Shown piece after piece: positions 13,470 to 20,206 of a DNA stretch of 20,206 nucleotides (the first letter of the stretch is position 1; each line of letters starts with the position of its first letter). Under the pieces are notes generated by a model. It ran no database searches. It had not been told where the DNA came from and worked only from the letters and a program-made list of their open reading frames with translations. The position numbers and the translations under genes were made by a program. Source of the DNA: a virus; IMG/VR virus record IMGVR_UViG_3300047312_000029, positions 1-20,206 of that record. One strand, 5' to 3'.

Positions 13470-15886
13470 GGCGTTGGCATCCCGGGATTACCCATCGCGC
13501 CGCGCGGCATGCCGCCGCCGGTGCCGGGACGATTGCCGTTACGGCCGTAGATCTGCAGCGGCGGCACTCTGGGCCCCAACGGACCGGCGGTGCCGGGACC
13601 AGTCATCGCATTGGTTGCAGCTGCGGGATTGGCCCCAGCCGGTCCTTGCGCGTTCGGGTCCGAACCCGGTCCCGGCGGCCGCGGCGGACCGCGACCGGCG
13701 CCGGTAGGACCCTCTGGTCCCGGCGGTCCGCCAGCCGCTCCAGGCGCGGCAGGCGGCTTCGACATTAGCTGGTTCAGCGCTTCCATGCTCGGCACGCCTT
13801 CGGCGAAAGCCTCGCTGATATCGATGTCGTCGCCCATGCGGCGGATCAGCTGCCGCGCCAGCCACTCGGGCGAGATCCCGGGAATGCGCTGCAGGAGCGG
13901 CACGAGCTGCGTCAGCACCTGCACGTCTTGCTGCCGGTTCGGCGGTCCGTTGGCGCCGACGTCGACCTCAAGCCAGATGTTATCCGCAACCATCTGTTTA
14001 TTGAGCTGCGGCCACACGGCGCCGGGACCGACCACCCGGACCACGGTCTGCTGGCTGACGTTGAGGACCAGGACCTGAGAGGCGGCTTGGGCCAGCTCCG
14101 TCATCACGTCGTTGATGTCATCGATGGTCGAGCTGAGATCGGTGTTCTGCGAGAACTGCGCGACCGAGACCTCGGTCGCGGTCGCGCTCGACGTGGTCCC
14201 CTGATCGGCCTGGTCCGAGCCCAGGACCCGCAAGACGTCCTCGAAGACCGGCTGCGTGTCGTAGACCGCGCTGTCGATCCCCGGCATCTTGATGACCTGC
14301 AGCACGTCGTCGATCTTCTGGCCGGGCGCCAGCGCGTTGAGTTCGAGCAAGGCGTTGGCGGGATGCGTGCGCAGCTTGTCGAGATCGGCTTCCTCAAGGA
14401 GGCCCGCCGCGACCGCGACCTTGGGCCGGTTGGCGCGGCGATGCTCGCGCAGGCCCTGGCGCGCGCGGTTGAGTTCCAGCTGCATGTCGCGGATCAGATC
14501 GATATCGCTCTGCGGAAAGAGCGTCTTCTCGTCATAGCCCTCGTTGAGCGTGACCGCGAACCACGGCCAAAAGCGCGTGATCTCGGCCTCGGGCGGGTTC
14601 GGCTCCTGCAGGAAATCGGGATAGCCGTCGCAGACGATGTAAACCGAGCCGTCCTTGCGATTGTAGATCTCCCACACGCAAGCCAGCGAGGCCGGACCAT
14701 CGCTGTCGCGGCCGCCGCTATGCGGATCGCCCGCCGCGTAACTGCGCTGCTCGGAGCCGGGCTCGTAGCCGCGGCTCTGACCGTCCTCGTTATAAGCGGT
14801 GTAGCTGGTCCCGATGTCGACCATGTAGATTTCTTCGATCTCGTCCTCGGTCAGCAGGTATTCCTGCGCCACCCAATCGGCGCCGAGAAATCCCCGCAAG
14901 GTCCGGCACCGCGTGTCGGGAATGATCGCGGTGCTGTCCGGGTAATCGAAGGTCAGGCCCTCGCGCACGATCAGCTGCGCCTCTGCGGTGAGGCTTTGGA
15001 TCGCGAGCTTCAATTCCTCGGCGTCGGCGCTGTCCTTGTCGATTTCCTCGTCGCTGAGATCGGCGGCCAGGCGCTCGATATTGGCAAGGCGCTCGCTCAT
15101 ATCGGCGATGCGATGCTCGATCTCCGGGCTGAGCTTCATCGCACGCTGGAAGCCGAGCTTGACATAGCCGACGCCGGTGACGATCGCGCGCCGGATCGTC
15201 ATCTTCATCGAGCCTTTGAAGCTGTGCGTCTGCTCGCCGATGTTGTACTCGTAAAGCAGCTCAAGGGTCTTGCCGACCCGCGTCATCATCTCATGCCATT
15301 GCTTGACCTGCGCGGCGTCCTGCATGATGGCCGCGCTCTCGGGATCGGGCGGGACGCCCGCCTGCATCGCCATCGCCATCTTCTGCTGCGCTTGCCCGAG
15401 TTGCTGACTGCTGCCGTCCCAATTCTGCGCGAGCAGCTTCTCCTTGATCTTGGCCTGCATCGTCGGGTTGTTGGGGTAGAGTTCCGCGGTGCGCTGCAGC
15501 ACATGCCGGATGCAGATGTTCGCGACATAGCGATCGTCACGCTTCTCCGATTTCTGCAGCTCCGGCCATTGGCGGCCTTCGCAAAATTCCTCGTTCTCGC
15601 GCATGCGCCGGAAGGGCACGCGCCAATGCTTGCGCGCGCGCTTGACGCGATCCTGCCAGCGCTTGACCAGCTTGCGCCGGGGCTCGTCGGGCTCCGGCGC
15701 ATCGCGCTGGATGAATTTGTTCTGCGACTGCGCCAGCGCCGGGTTGATCGTCGCTGGCGTCGGATCGAGCGGCGGCATGCCCGGCGGCATTCCACCCGGC
15801 TGCTGCGGTGGCGGGCCGCCCATACCCGGCGGGGCCGCACCGGCTGCGCCCAGATTGGAGGGTGGCGGAACTCCTACTTTCGGCAT
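13466..15886 (-). CDS. Portal protein, 806 aa
   Basis: The dodecameric portal forms the DNA gate at one capsid vertex and docks the terminase. The N-terminal ~45 residues are Gly/Pro/Met-rich. The clip/wing region starts near KLVKRWQDRVKRARKHWRVP and contains FCEGRQWPELQKSEKRDDRY, typical of long podovirus (P22-type) portals, then NICIRHVLQRTAELYPNNPT. A middle helical segment with many acidic residues lies around 270-310. A beta segment, FDYPDSTAIIPDTRCRTLRG, is followed by DEIEEIYMVDIGTSY. A long helix (IRDMQLELNRARQGLREHRR) and the region QGTTSSATATEVSVAQFSQN match the stem/barrel part. Residues about 708-806 are a collagen-like Gly-Pro-rich tail (GGPPGPEGPTGAGRGPPRPP). ATG 15886 follows GAGAGG closely. 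It lies after a small membrane gene and the terminase, and overlaps the next gene by four bases. Confidence 0.9.
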   Translation of the reverse strand: MPKVGVPPPSNLGAAGAAPPGMGGPPPQQPGGMPPGMPPLDPTPATINPALAQSQNKFIQRDAPEPDEPRRKLVKRWQDRVKRARKHWRVPFRRMRENEEFCEGRQWPELQKSEKRDDRYVANICIRHVLQRTAELYPNNPTMQAKIKEKLLAQNWDGSSQQLGQAQQKMAMAMQAGVPPDPESAAIMQDAAQVKQWHEMMTRVGKTLELLYEYNIGEQTHSFKGSMKMTIRRAIVTGVGYVKLGFQRAMKLSPEIEHRIADMSERLANIERLAADLSDEEIDKDSADAEELKLAIQSLTAEAQLIVREGLTFDYPDSTAIIPDTRCRTLRGFLGADWVAQEYLLTEDEIEEIYMVDIGTSYTAYNEDGQSRGYEPGSEQRSYAAGDPHSGGRDSDGPASLACVWEIYNRKDGSVYIVCDGYPDFLQEPNPPEAEITRFWPWFAVTLNEGYDEKTLFPQSDIDLIRDMQLELNRARQGLREHRRANRPKVAVAAGLLEEADLDKLRTHPANALLELNALAPGQKIDDVLQVIKMPGIDSAVYDTQPVFEDVLRVLGSDQADQGTTSSATATEVSVAQFSQNTDLSSTIDDINDVMTELAQAASQVLVLNVSQQTVVRVVGPGAVWPQLNKQMVADNIWLEVDVGANGPPNRQQDVQVLTQLVPLLQRIPGISPEWLARQLIRRMGDDIDISEAFAEGVPSMEALNQLMSKPPAAPGAAGGPPGPEGPTGAGRGPPRPPGPGSDPNAQGPAGANPAAATNAMTGPGTAGPLGPRVPPLQIYGRNGNRPGTGGGMPRGAMGNPGMPTP

Positions 15887-15893
15887 CTACCTC

Positions 15894-16055
15894 TCACGCG
15901 CGAAAGGCAGGCATGAACAAGAACAACCCGAGCAGCAGCACAGCGATGAACGCGAGCCAGTTGCTGGCCCAGCCGTAAGGCGCCATTTGCGGCACGGGCA
16001 GGCAGGAGAGAAACCAAAGAAACATATCCACCACGAAAAGGATTTGCAGGATCAT
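15894..16055 (-). CDS. Two-helix small membrane protein between terminase and portal, 53 aa
   Basis: A short gene starts at ATG 16055, sharing one base with the terminase stop (TGATG), with GGAGG six bases before the ATG. It ends seven bases before the portal start. The product begins MILQILFVVDMFLWFLSCLP (hydrophobic segment about 2-19), has a short polar turn (VPQMAPYGWASN), then a second hydrophobic segment (WLAFIAVLLLGLFLFMPAF), and ends Arg-Ala. Two close helices and a short basic end are holin-like features, but the position inside the packaging module is unusual for lysis genes, so function is open. The alternative frame here gives an Arg-rich, less protein-like product. Confidence 0.7.
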   Translation of the reverse strand: MILQILFVVDMFLWFLSCLPVPQMAPYGWASNWLAFIAVLLLGLFLFMPAFRA

Positions 16056-17629
16056 CACCAGCCTCCACTACCAAAGCCGAGTTTCACGCTCTTTTCGGCC
16101 TGGTCCCGCTGCATCTTGAGCCAGCCATAGGTGTTCTCCAGCGGCTTGTTGTCCTGGTCCCCTTTGCGCGCCTCGCTTGCCGAGACCTGCAAAGTGAGCC
16201 CAAGCCCGATATAGGCCAGCGTGTCGACGAAATCGTCATGCGCGTCGTAAGGGAACTTCAAGAGCTGGTCCCGCGCCGCAGGCCACCACGGCGCGCGCTC
16301 GGGGAAGCGCACGCGGTTCATGGAGAGACGGCCCTGAATGCTCTGCGCGCGGGTCTGCTTGTCGGCGATCGGCTGCATCTCGATGAGCGAGCAAAAAGTG
16401 TGCGTCTCAAGCATGCGCTTGCGGAGGAAAGGCCCCAGCGATTTCGAGATATGACCGCGCTCGGCCCACCAAAAGAGGGGCTTATGCAGCTTCATCATGC
16501 GCAGCATGCTCTCGACCGTCTGCTCGGCCGTCATCTGCCGCCACACGAGATCCGGCAGCACCCAGATCGTGTCTTCCTTATCGACGCCGATCATCATCAG
16601 GCAGGTCTTGTCCGAGCCTTGCTTGAGCGCGACCGCATGATCGGATGCGGCGTAGCAGCGAAGGTTGGCGGGCAGATCGTTGGGGCGATACGTGTGCAGC
16701 CAGTCGACGCTAAAAAAGGTCCCGCCTGCCGGGCTCGGCCGCCCTTGATAGAGCGCGCTGAAGCCACGCACGTCGCGACGCTGCAGCGATTGCAGATAGG
16801 ATTTGCCGAAACGGCCAGGCCATAAAGGCTCGTTGACTTGGCGATGCAAAGGGTCCTTGCCGTCGTCGAAAGCCAAGGCGGGAAGGTCGATAATATGCCA
16901 TTCGGCCGCTTCCTCGGGGTCGTAGTAGGTATTATGCGGATCGGTGAGCCGACCGATCAGATCGTCCTGATGCCAGCGCGTCTGGATCAGCATGATGCGG
17001 CCGGTCTCATCCATGAGCCGCGACGCGATGACTTGCGTGAACCACGTCCAGAGCGTGTCGCGAATGGTCGGGCTGTCGGCTTCCATGCGGTCTTTGATCG
17101 GGTCGTCGATGCACAGCAGATCACCGCCGCGGCCGGTCGTGGTCCCGCCGCGGCCGACAAAGGCGAGGATGCCGCCCGCGTTGGTCTCAAGCCGGTCGCT
17201 GGCTTTGCTGTCGGATTTGAGCGCGGTTTGCGGGAAGACCTGCGCATAGGCGGGGCTCAGCATGATATCGCGCACGGCGCGGCCGATGTCCTGGGAGAAT
17301 TTCTCGTTGTAAGTCCCGAAGATGACGCTCAGCTCGGGGTGCTTGCCCGCAAACCACGCCGTGAACATCTTCGACGCGAGCTGCGTCTTGCCGTGCCGCG
17401 GCGGCAGATTGATGATCAAACGCCGGATGCGCCCGGCTTCGAGTTCTTCGAGCGCGGCGCAGATCACTTCGTGAAAGCGCTGCACCTCATAGCGCGAGAA
17501 ATCGGGATCATCGGCATGGTTCGGGTTCGGCATCATCAGCTTGGTGAACGCGAGCATGCTGGTCTCGGCGTCCGTCACCGCAATGAGGCGCTTTAAGGTG
17601 GTTTCGTAACGGACGAGATCCGGCGTCAT
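16055..17629 (-). CDS. terL: Terminase large subunit (DNA-packaging ATPase/nuclease), 524 aa
   Basis: This is the packaging motor that pumps DNA through the portal and cuts concatemers. Residues 76-82 are the Walker A motif (PPRHGKT in LIINLPPRHGKTQLASKM). Residues 171-176 are Walker B (LLCIDD), followed by PIKDRMEADS. A coupling motif is seen at 212-223 (IMLIQTRWHQDD). The C-terminal RNase H-like nuclease shows YAASDHAVA with Asp330, WWAERGHIS with Glu390, and the conserved AHDDFVDTLAY with Asp465/Asp466. The length is normal for the family. It overlaps the preceding Pro-rich gene by four bases (ATGA) and the following membrane gene by one. No recognisable small subunit precedes it; the upstream neighbour is proline-rich and does not look like a DNA-binding TerS. 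Confidence 0.95.
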   Translation of the reverse strand: MTPDLVRYETTLKRLIAVTDAETSMLAFTKLMMPNPNHADDPDFSRYEVQRFHEVICAALEELEAGRIRRLIINLPPRHGKTQLASKMFTAWFAGKHPELSVIFGTYNEKFSQDIGRAVRDIMLSPAYAQVFPQTALKSDSKASDRLETNAGGILAFVGRGGTTTGRGGDLLCIDDPIKDRMEADSPTIRDTLWTWFTQVIASRLMDETGRIMLIQTRWHQDDLIGRLTDPHNTYYDPEEAAEWHIIDLPALAFDDGKDPLHRQVNEPLWPGRFGKSYLQSLQRRDVRGFSALYQGRPSPAGGTFFSVDWLHTYRPNDLPANLRCYAASDHAVALKQGSDKTCLMMIGVDKEDTIWVLPDLVWRQMTAEQTVESMLRMMKLHKPLFWWAERGHISKSLGPFLRKRMLETHTFCSLIEMQPIADKQTRAQSIQGRLSMNRVRFPERAPWWPAARDQLLKFPYDAHDDFVDTLAYIGLGLTLQVSASEARKGDQDNKPLENTYGWLKMQRDQAEKSVKLGFGSGGW

Positions 17630-17886
17630 TTGCGGTGCAGCGGCCCCCGCGACGTGTGCGTTTCATGCGGGCGCGCGCGCGTCGTGTGCTCGGGCTCGGG
17701 CTCCGGCTCATGCTTGGGCTCCGGCTCATGCTTGGGCTCAGCAGCGGGAACAGGAGCCGACGGCGCAGGAGCAGGCGGCGGCACGTCTTGTCCCGGCGTC
17801 ACCGGCGGGATGTAAGGCGGGTTGCTCACCGGCTGCGGGATATGCGGGGGATCGCTCGGGTTCGGCGTCGGGGTCGGCTCGGGCAT
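17626..17886 (-). CDS. Proline-rich small protein before terminase, 86 aa
   Basis: TAGGAG, eight bases before ATG 17886, fixes the start; the TAG within it is also the stop of the preceding 57-residue gene. A GTG at 17895 is in frame but overlaps this ribosome site. The product is almost wholly low complexity: PEPTPTPNPSDPPHIPQP, PPYIPPVTPG, then a charged repeat (KHEPEPKHEPEPEPEH) and a basic end (HETHTSRGPLHRK). The tandem KHEPEP unit is two copies of the same DNA. It overlaps terL by four bases, so it is co-translated with it. Function unknown; it occupies the usual slot of the small terminase subunit but lacks any visible helix-turn-helix. Confidence 0.6.
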   Translation of the reverse strand: MPEPTPTPNPSDPPHIPQPVSNPPYIPPVTPGQDVPPPAPAPSAPVPAAEPKHEPEPKHEPEPEPEHTTRARPHETHTSRGPLHRK

Positions 17887-17897
17887 AGCACTCACTC

Positions 17898-18071
17898 CTA
17901 GGCTGGCGGGGTGTCGGTCATCGGGGTGCCACCGGCAGCGATGTAGTCGCGGTATGCTTGCCGATGCACGCGCATCAACGCCGGGGTGGCATAAGGCGCG
18001 GGAGGCACGACTTGCGGTGCTGGCGCGGTGTGCTGCCGCGGCTCCGGCTCAGAGCGTTTCGGATCGGGCAT
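17898..18071 (-). CDS. Small Pro-rich protein with C-terminal helix, 57 aa
   Basis: ATG 18071 follows AAGGAG by seven bases, and that ribosome site overlaps the TGA of the Ig-domain gene. The product starts MPDPKRSEPEPRQHTAPAPQ, continues Pro-rich, then has a more ordinary helical stretch (ALMRVHRQAYRDYIAAGGTP), and ends MTDTPPA. The stop TAG supplies part of the next gene's ribosome site. The ribosome site, the tight packing and the non-random C-terminus support a real gene; function is unknown. Confidence 0.62.
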   Translation of the reverse strand: MPDPKRSEPEPRQHTAPAPQVVPPAPYATPALMRVHRQAYRDYIAAGGTPMTDTPPA

Positions 18072-18083
18072 CGCTTTGCTCCT

Positions 18084-18533
18084 TCAGACGAGAACGATCG
18101 CGTTCGAGGGCGGGGCCGCTGTCGTGCCGTCCGCATTGGTGGCCGAGACAATGCAAAGAAGGCTCTTGCCTGCGTCCTCCGGAAGAACGGTGTAAATGTT
18201 CGTGCCGTCGCCGACATCGGCGCCGTCGAGCTGCCACTGATAGGCGTAAGCTGTCGGCTCGCCGATCCAGTTGCCGTCGGTGGTCTTCGCCTCGGCGCCT
18301 TCCTGATAGACGAGCGGCACGTCGAGGTTGATCGGCGCCGCGACTTCCGGGACCAGCAGCGCGATATCGCCGGTCGCATCGATCGCGCCGACCCACATCC
18401 GCGGCATGCCGCCGCCTGCGGGCGGCACCAGCTCGATATAAAGCTCGCCGGGGGCGAGGCTGCCGCGCTTGGGCGGGATGAAGCCGACGCGATACGTCGA
18501 CATCAATATAACGGTTTCGGGATCAACGCTCAC
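18084..18533 (-). CDS. Fibre-associated protein with C-terminal Ig-like domain, 149 aa
   Basis: The start is GTG 18533, with GGAGG seven bases before it and a four-base overlap (GTGA) with the preceding gene. Met11 is a weaker alternative. Residues about 11-60 (YRVGFIPPKRGSLAPGELYI, then PRMWVGAIDATGDIALL) resemble the short attachment repeats found at the base of phage fibres. Residues about 70-149 form an Ig-like beta sandwich: a Trp-containing core (AYAYQWQLDGADVGDGTNIY), a Cys (SLLCIVSATNADG), and the recurrent Asn-x-x-Gly turn. Ig-like domains on phage surface proteins bind carbohydrates weakly. A role in tail or capsid decoration is inferred. Confidence 0.68.
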   Translation of the reverse strand: MSVDPETVILMSTYRVGFIPPKRGSLAPGELYIELVPPAGGGMPRMWVGAIDATGDIALLVPEVAAPINLDVPLVYQEGAEAKTTDGNWIGEPTAYAYQWQLDGADVGDGTNIYTVLPEDAGKSLLCIVSATNADGTTAAPPSNAIVLV

Positions 18534-18772
18534 TGACCGACCTCCATCGAAAGGACGTTGTCGCTGCGCTGTATGGGTTCAGCTTGCTTCGCACAGAGCT
18601 GTTCATATTCGGCTTGCTGCGCATAGAGCTGATCGTGCAGCGCCTGGATGATCGGATTGACGACGCGGAAAGGCCCCTCGCCCAGCGCCGCGAGCACCTG
18701 GTTCCATTGCTGCGCTTCGAGCGTGACGGTGAGCCGATCGGTTGGATTGAAGGGCTGAGCCATGATGGTCAT
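18530..18772 (-). CDS. Small helical protein, 80 aa
   Basis: The open frame extends into the fibre gene, but ATG 18772 gives a four-base ATGA overlap with the fibre stop and is chosen; Met4 at 18763 is also possible. The product MTIMAQPFNPTDRLTVTLEA is followed by an amphipathic helical region (QQWNQVLAALGEGPFRVVNP, then IIQALHDQLYAQQAEYEQLC) and a short tail ending in MEVGQ. It resembles short helical proteins found near phage fibre genes; its role (fibre chaperone or attachment) is unproven. Confidence 0.65.
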   Translation of the reverse strand: MTIMAQPFNPTDRLTVTLEAQQWNQVLAALGEGPFRVVNPIIQALHDQLYAQQAEYEQLCAKQAEPIQRSDNVLSMEVGQ

Positions 18773-19746
18773 GGCCCGAGATAGGTGACAGTGAACCGGG
18801 AAAGACCACTGCCGATCAGCGTCGGCGTTGCCGCTGACATAACTAAAACCCACAGGTCTATATAATCCGTCGATCCGTTCATGGTGAAAATGTGCGTCAC
18901 TGGCAAAGCATTAATGTTACCGAGCATAGTGACACCATTGCTGCCAATCTGAGTGGTAGCGCCGTTCGCACCGTTAAGAGTTATTTGGCACTGCGCCTGA
19001 ACGACGGAGTTTCCAGTCTGAGTGTCCCCGAGCGCCGCAATAAAAGTCGCCAGGTAACGGCCAGCGCGCTTCGGGTTGTAACGATGATTTGCCGCGTCCC
19101 ACCAGCCGTGACTGTCTTGCACCACTAAATCACAGTTAAAGTGCGTCCAAGTACTAGTGGTAATCGTGACAGAGGGGCCGTTATATGTTGCTTCGCAATA
19201 CGGATGCGAGACCCAGCCCATCGCCTCAGCAATCTCGGACGAGACTGAAAGGATGTCCCAGGTGGTGTTTCTGGCAGCAAAAGTAATTGCTGCGCGCATA
19301 CCCTTCGGAAGATTAGGGATAGTCAGCAGTGCTGAAGAACTATTGTAGATGACATTTCCTGGCGCGACGATGATGTCCGTACCAGCGGGACGGATCGTCG
19401 TGACGACGGGCGTGGTATTTATGCAGATCGTGAGACACGATCCCGCAATCGCCGCGGGCAAGTCCCACTCACAAGCCGTCGCTGCGCCGTTATACGCGTT
19501 AAAGCCCGCGTCCAAGGCGGTGTTGGTCGCTGCTGCTGTTTGCCCGTTGTTGAACGTCGTCGGTCCCAGCGCGTTGAGCTTGGTCCCGGCCGCGGCGAGG
19601 CGCGTGCCCAGGTCCATCTGCGACGCCGAGAGCACGCCGGTTGTGACGCCGCTCACCCACTTCGCGCCGTCCCATTTCCACACCGTGCCGTCGGGGCCGG
19701 TATAGAGCTGGCCGGTGGTCGGGGAGCTGGGGAAATCGAGGGCCAT
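18769..19746 (-). CDS. Fibre / receptor-binding protein with C1q-like tip, 325 aa
   Basis: The N-terminus (MALDFPSSPTTGQLYTGPDG, TVWKWDGAKWVSG) is a common phage fibre opening. Residues about 40-95 carry repeats of Ala/Thr/Asn. Residues about 95-190 form a beta-rich middle domain. The C-terminal ~135 residues (ATYNGPSVTITTSTWTHFNC, then DSHGWWDAANHRYNPKRAGR and YLATFIAAL) are a C1q/TNF-like jelly-roll, the trimeric knob found on fibre tips; it ends SRFTVTYLGP. The role inferred is receptor binding. DNA for the N-terminal part is about 70% GC and for the tip about 45% (line counts by eye), a sharp change inside one gene. It is followed by an overlapping gene (ATGA). Confidence 0.8.
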   Translation of the reverse strand: MALDFPSSPTTGQLYTGPDGTVWKWDGAKWVSGVTTGVLSASQMDLGTRLAAAGTKLNALGPTTFNNGQTAAATNTALDAGFNAYNGAATACEWDLPAAIAGSCLTICINTTPVVTTIRPAGTDIIVAPGNVIYNSSSALLTIPNLPKGMRAAITFAARNTTWDILSVSSEIAEAMGWVSHPYCEATYNGPSVTITTSTWTHFNCDLVVQDSHGWWDAANHRYNPKRAGRYLATFIAALGDTQTGNSVVQAQCQITLNGANGATTQIGSNGVTMLGNINALPVTHIFTMNGSTDYIDLWVLVMSAATPTLIGSGLSRFTVTYLGP

Positions 19747-19757
19747 AGCGCTATATC

Positions 19758-20206
19758 TCAGTAGTTATAATGCTCGATGACGAGCACCGAGCCGCTGCCG
19801 CCGTTGCCGCCCGCGAAGCCGTTGGTGCCTGCCGCGCCGCCCGCGCCGAGAGCGCCCACGGCATAAGGATAGGTTGCTGCAGGGTTGCCGATGATCTTGC
19901 GGCCATAGCTGCCAGCCGCGCCGCCGCCGCCCGTAAACACGGTGCCGGGCGCTGCCGTAGTCGCGCCGCCACCCGCGCCGCCGCTGCCGCTGCCGGTGGT
20001 CGCCAAGTTGCCGAACGATCCGACCACGGCCATACCCGCGCCACCATAAAAAGAGCTTCCGCCGTCGCCGCCTTTGACCTGTCCCGCGCTCTGCGAGATG
20101 TTGGAAGCAGGATAGCCACCGCTGCCCGCGTTGACGAAAAAATCAACCCCGGTGGTAGCGGTCGCGGGGGCGCCCCGGCCCCAGCCGCCCCCCCCCCCCC
20201 CCCCCC
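19758..20206 (-). CDS. Glycine-rich fibre/tail protein, C-terminal 148 residues (runs off right edge)
   Basis: The frame is open from the right edge to the TGA at 19758-19760. It is Gly-rich with interspersed aromatic and polar loops (GVDFFVNAGSGGYPASNISQ, then GGAGMAVVGSFGN, GGGGAAGSYGRKIIG), closing with GGNGGSGSVLVIEHYNY. Such polyglycine-rich C-termini with a final Tyr-rich strand are typical of phage fibre or adhesin tips. An internal ATG at 20033 is not the true start, because the same composition continues upstream to the edge. The first residues come from a run of 19 C (poly-Gly), so the extreme end may be inaccurate. Confidence 0.75.
   Translation of the reverse strand, partial: GGGGGGGWGRGAPATATTGVDFFVNAGSGGYPASNISQSAGQVKGGDGGSSFYGGAGMAVVGSFGNLATTGSGSGGAGGGATTAAPGTVFTGGGGAAGSYGRKIIGNPAATYPYAVGALGAGGAAGTNGFAGGNGGSGSVLVIEHYNY
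20188..20206. repeat. Homopolymer run of 19 C at the right edge
   Basis: The last 19 bases are all C (G on the coding strand), longer than any other homopolymer in the window. It continues the poly-Gly reading frame, but it also has the form of a sequencing or assembly artefact at a contig end. Confidence 0.95.

Noticed and set aside
13928-15916. A 662-codon open frame on the plus strand opposite the portal
   Set aside because: Antisense shadow of a well-supported portal gene; His/Arg/Leu-rich composition and no ribosome site or domain.
18773-18853. Upstream start for the 80-residue helical protein
   Set aside because: The extension overlaps the fibre gene by 85 bases; the ATGA junction gives a better start.
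1-20206. CRISPR arrays, tRNA or rRNA genes, integrase or attachment sites, insertion sequences
   Set aside because: None seen. The only tandem or direct repeats are in-frame coding repeats without unique spacers, and no cloverleaf or recombinase motif was found.

Overview
The window is a block of tailed-phage (podovirus-like) structural genes. All supportable genes lie on the minus strand, so transcription runs from high to low coordinates. There is no bacterial housekeeping gene, no integrase or replication gene, and no tRNA. By eye the DNA is about two-thirds G+C, with C/G-ending codons in the structured domains. This suits a phage of a high-GC bacterium (an alphaproteobacterial host would fit, but nothing in the window proves it). 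The window could equally be a metagenomic phage contig: its right end stops in a run of 19 C.

Layout in transcription order. (1) 20206-17626, adhesion and accessory module: the C-terminus of a glycine-rich fibre protein, a fibre-like protein with a C1q-like tip of much lower GC, two small fibre-associated proteins (one with an Ig-like domain), and two small proline-rich proteins. (2) 17629-12595, packaging module: large terminase, a 53-residue two-helix membrane protein, an 806-residue portal, a 224-residue conserved virion-type protein with a proline-rich repeat tail, and a 67-residue single-helix membrane protein. (3) 12594-10185, capsid module: hairpin, candidate sigma70-type promoter, scaffolding protein, major capsid protein, terminator-like hairpin. 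(4) 10184-7112, head completion and tail: a small conserved protein, a 217-residue protein of unknown function, a head-tail adaptor, and a nozzle-like protein. (5) 7115-1, ejection module resembling the T7 gp13-gp16 block: a GNAT-fold protein, two Gln/Ala-rich internal proteins starting Met-Cys, a 676-residue internal protein, a lysozyme-like transglycosylase, and the first 643 residues of a very large protein that leaves the left edge and looks like a large polyvalent protein.

Most junctions are 1- or 4-base stop/start overlaps (TGATG, ATGA, GTGA), so translation is probably coupled along each module. Several short genes and non-ATG or corrected starts were found by reading the junctions: 57-aa, 53-aa and 67-aa genes, and a GTG start for the second internal protein.

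The most interesting items are the giant linker-rich protein at the left edge with its triplicated DFS-x-x-x-WTPP motif and competing reading frames, the compositionally foreign fibre tip, the separately bracketed capsid transcription unit, the two unexplained small membrane proteins, and an apparent excess of the heptamer TGGTCCC, sometimes arranged as perfect palindromes. No gene-free stretch exceeds about 110 bases.
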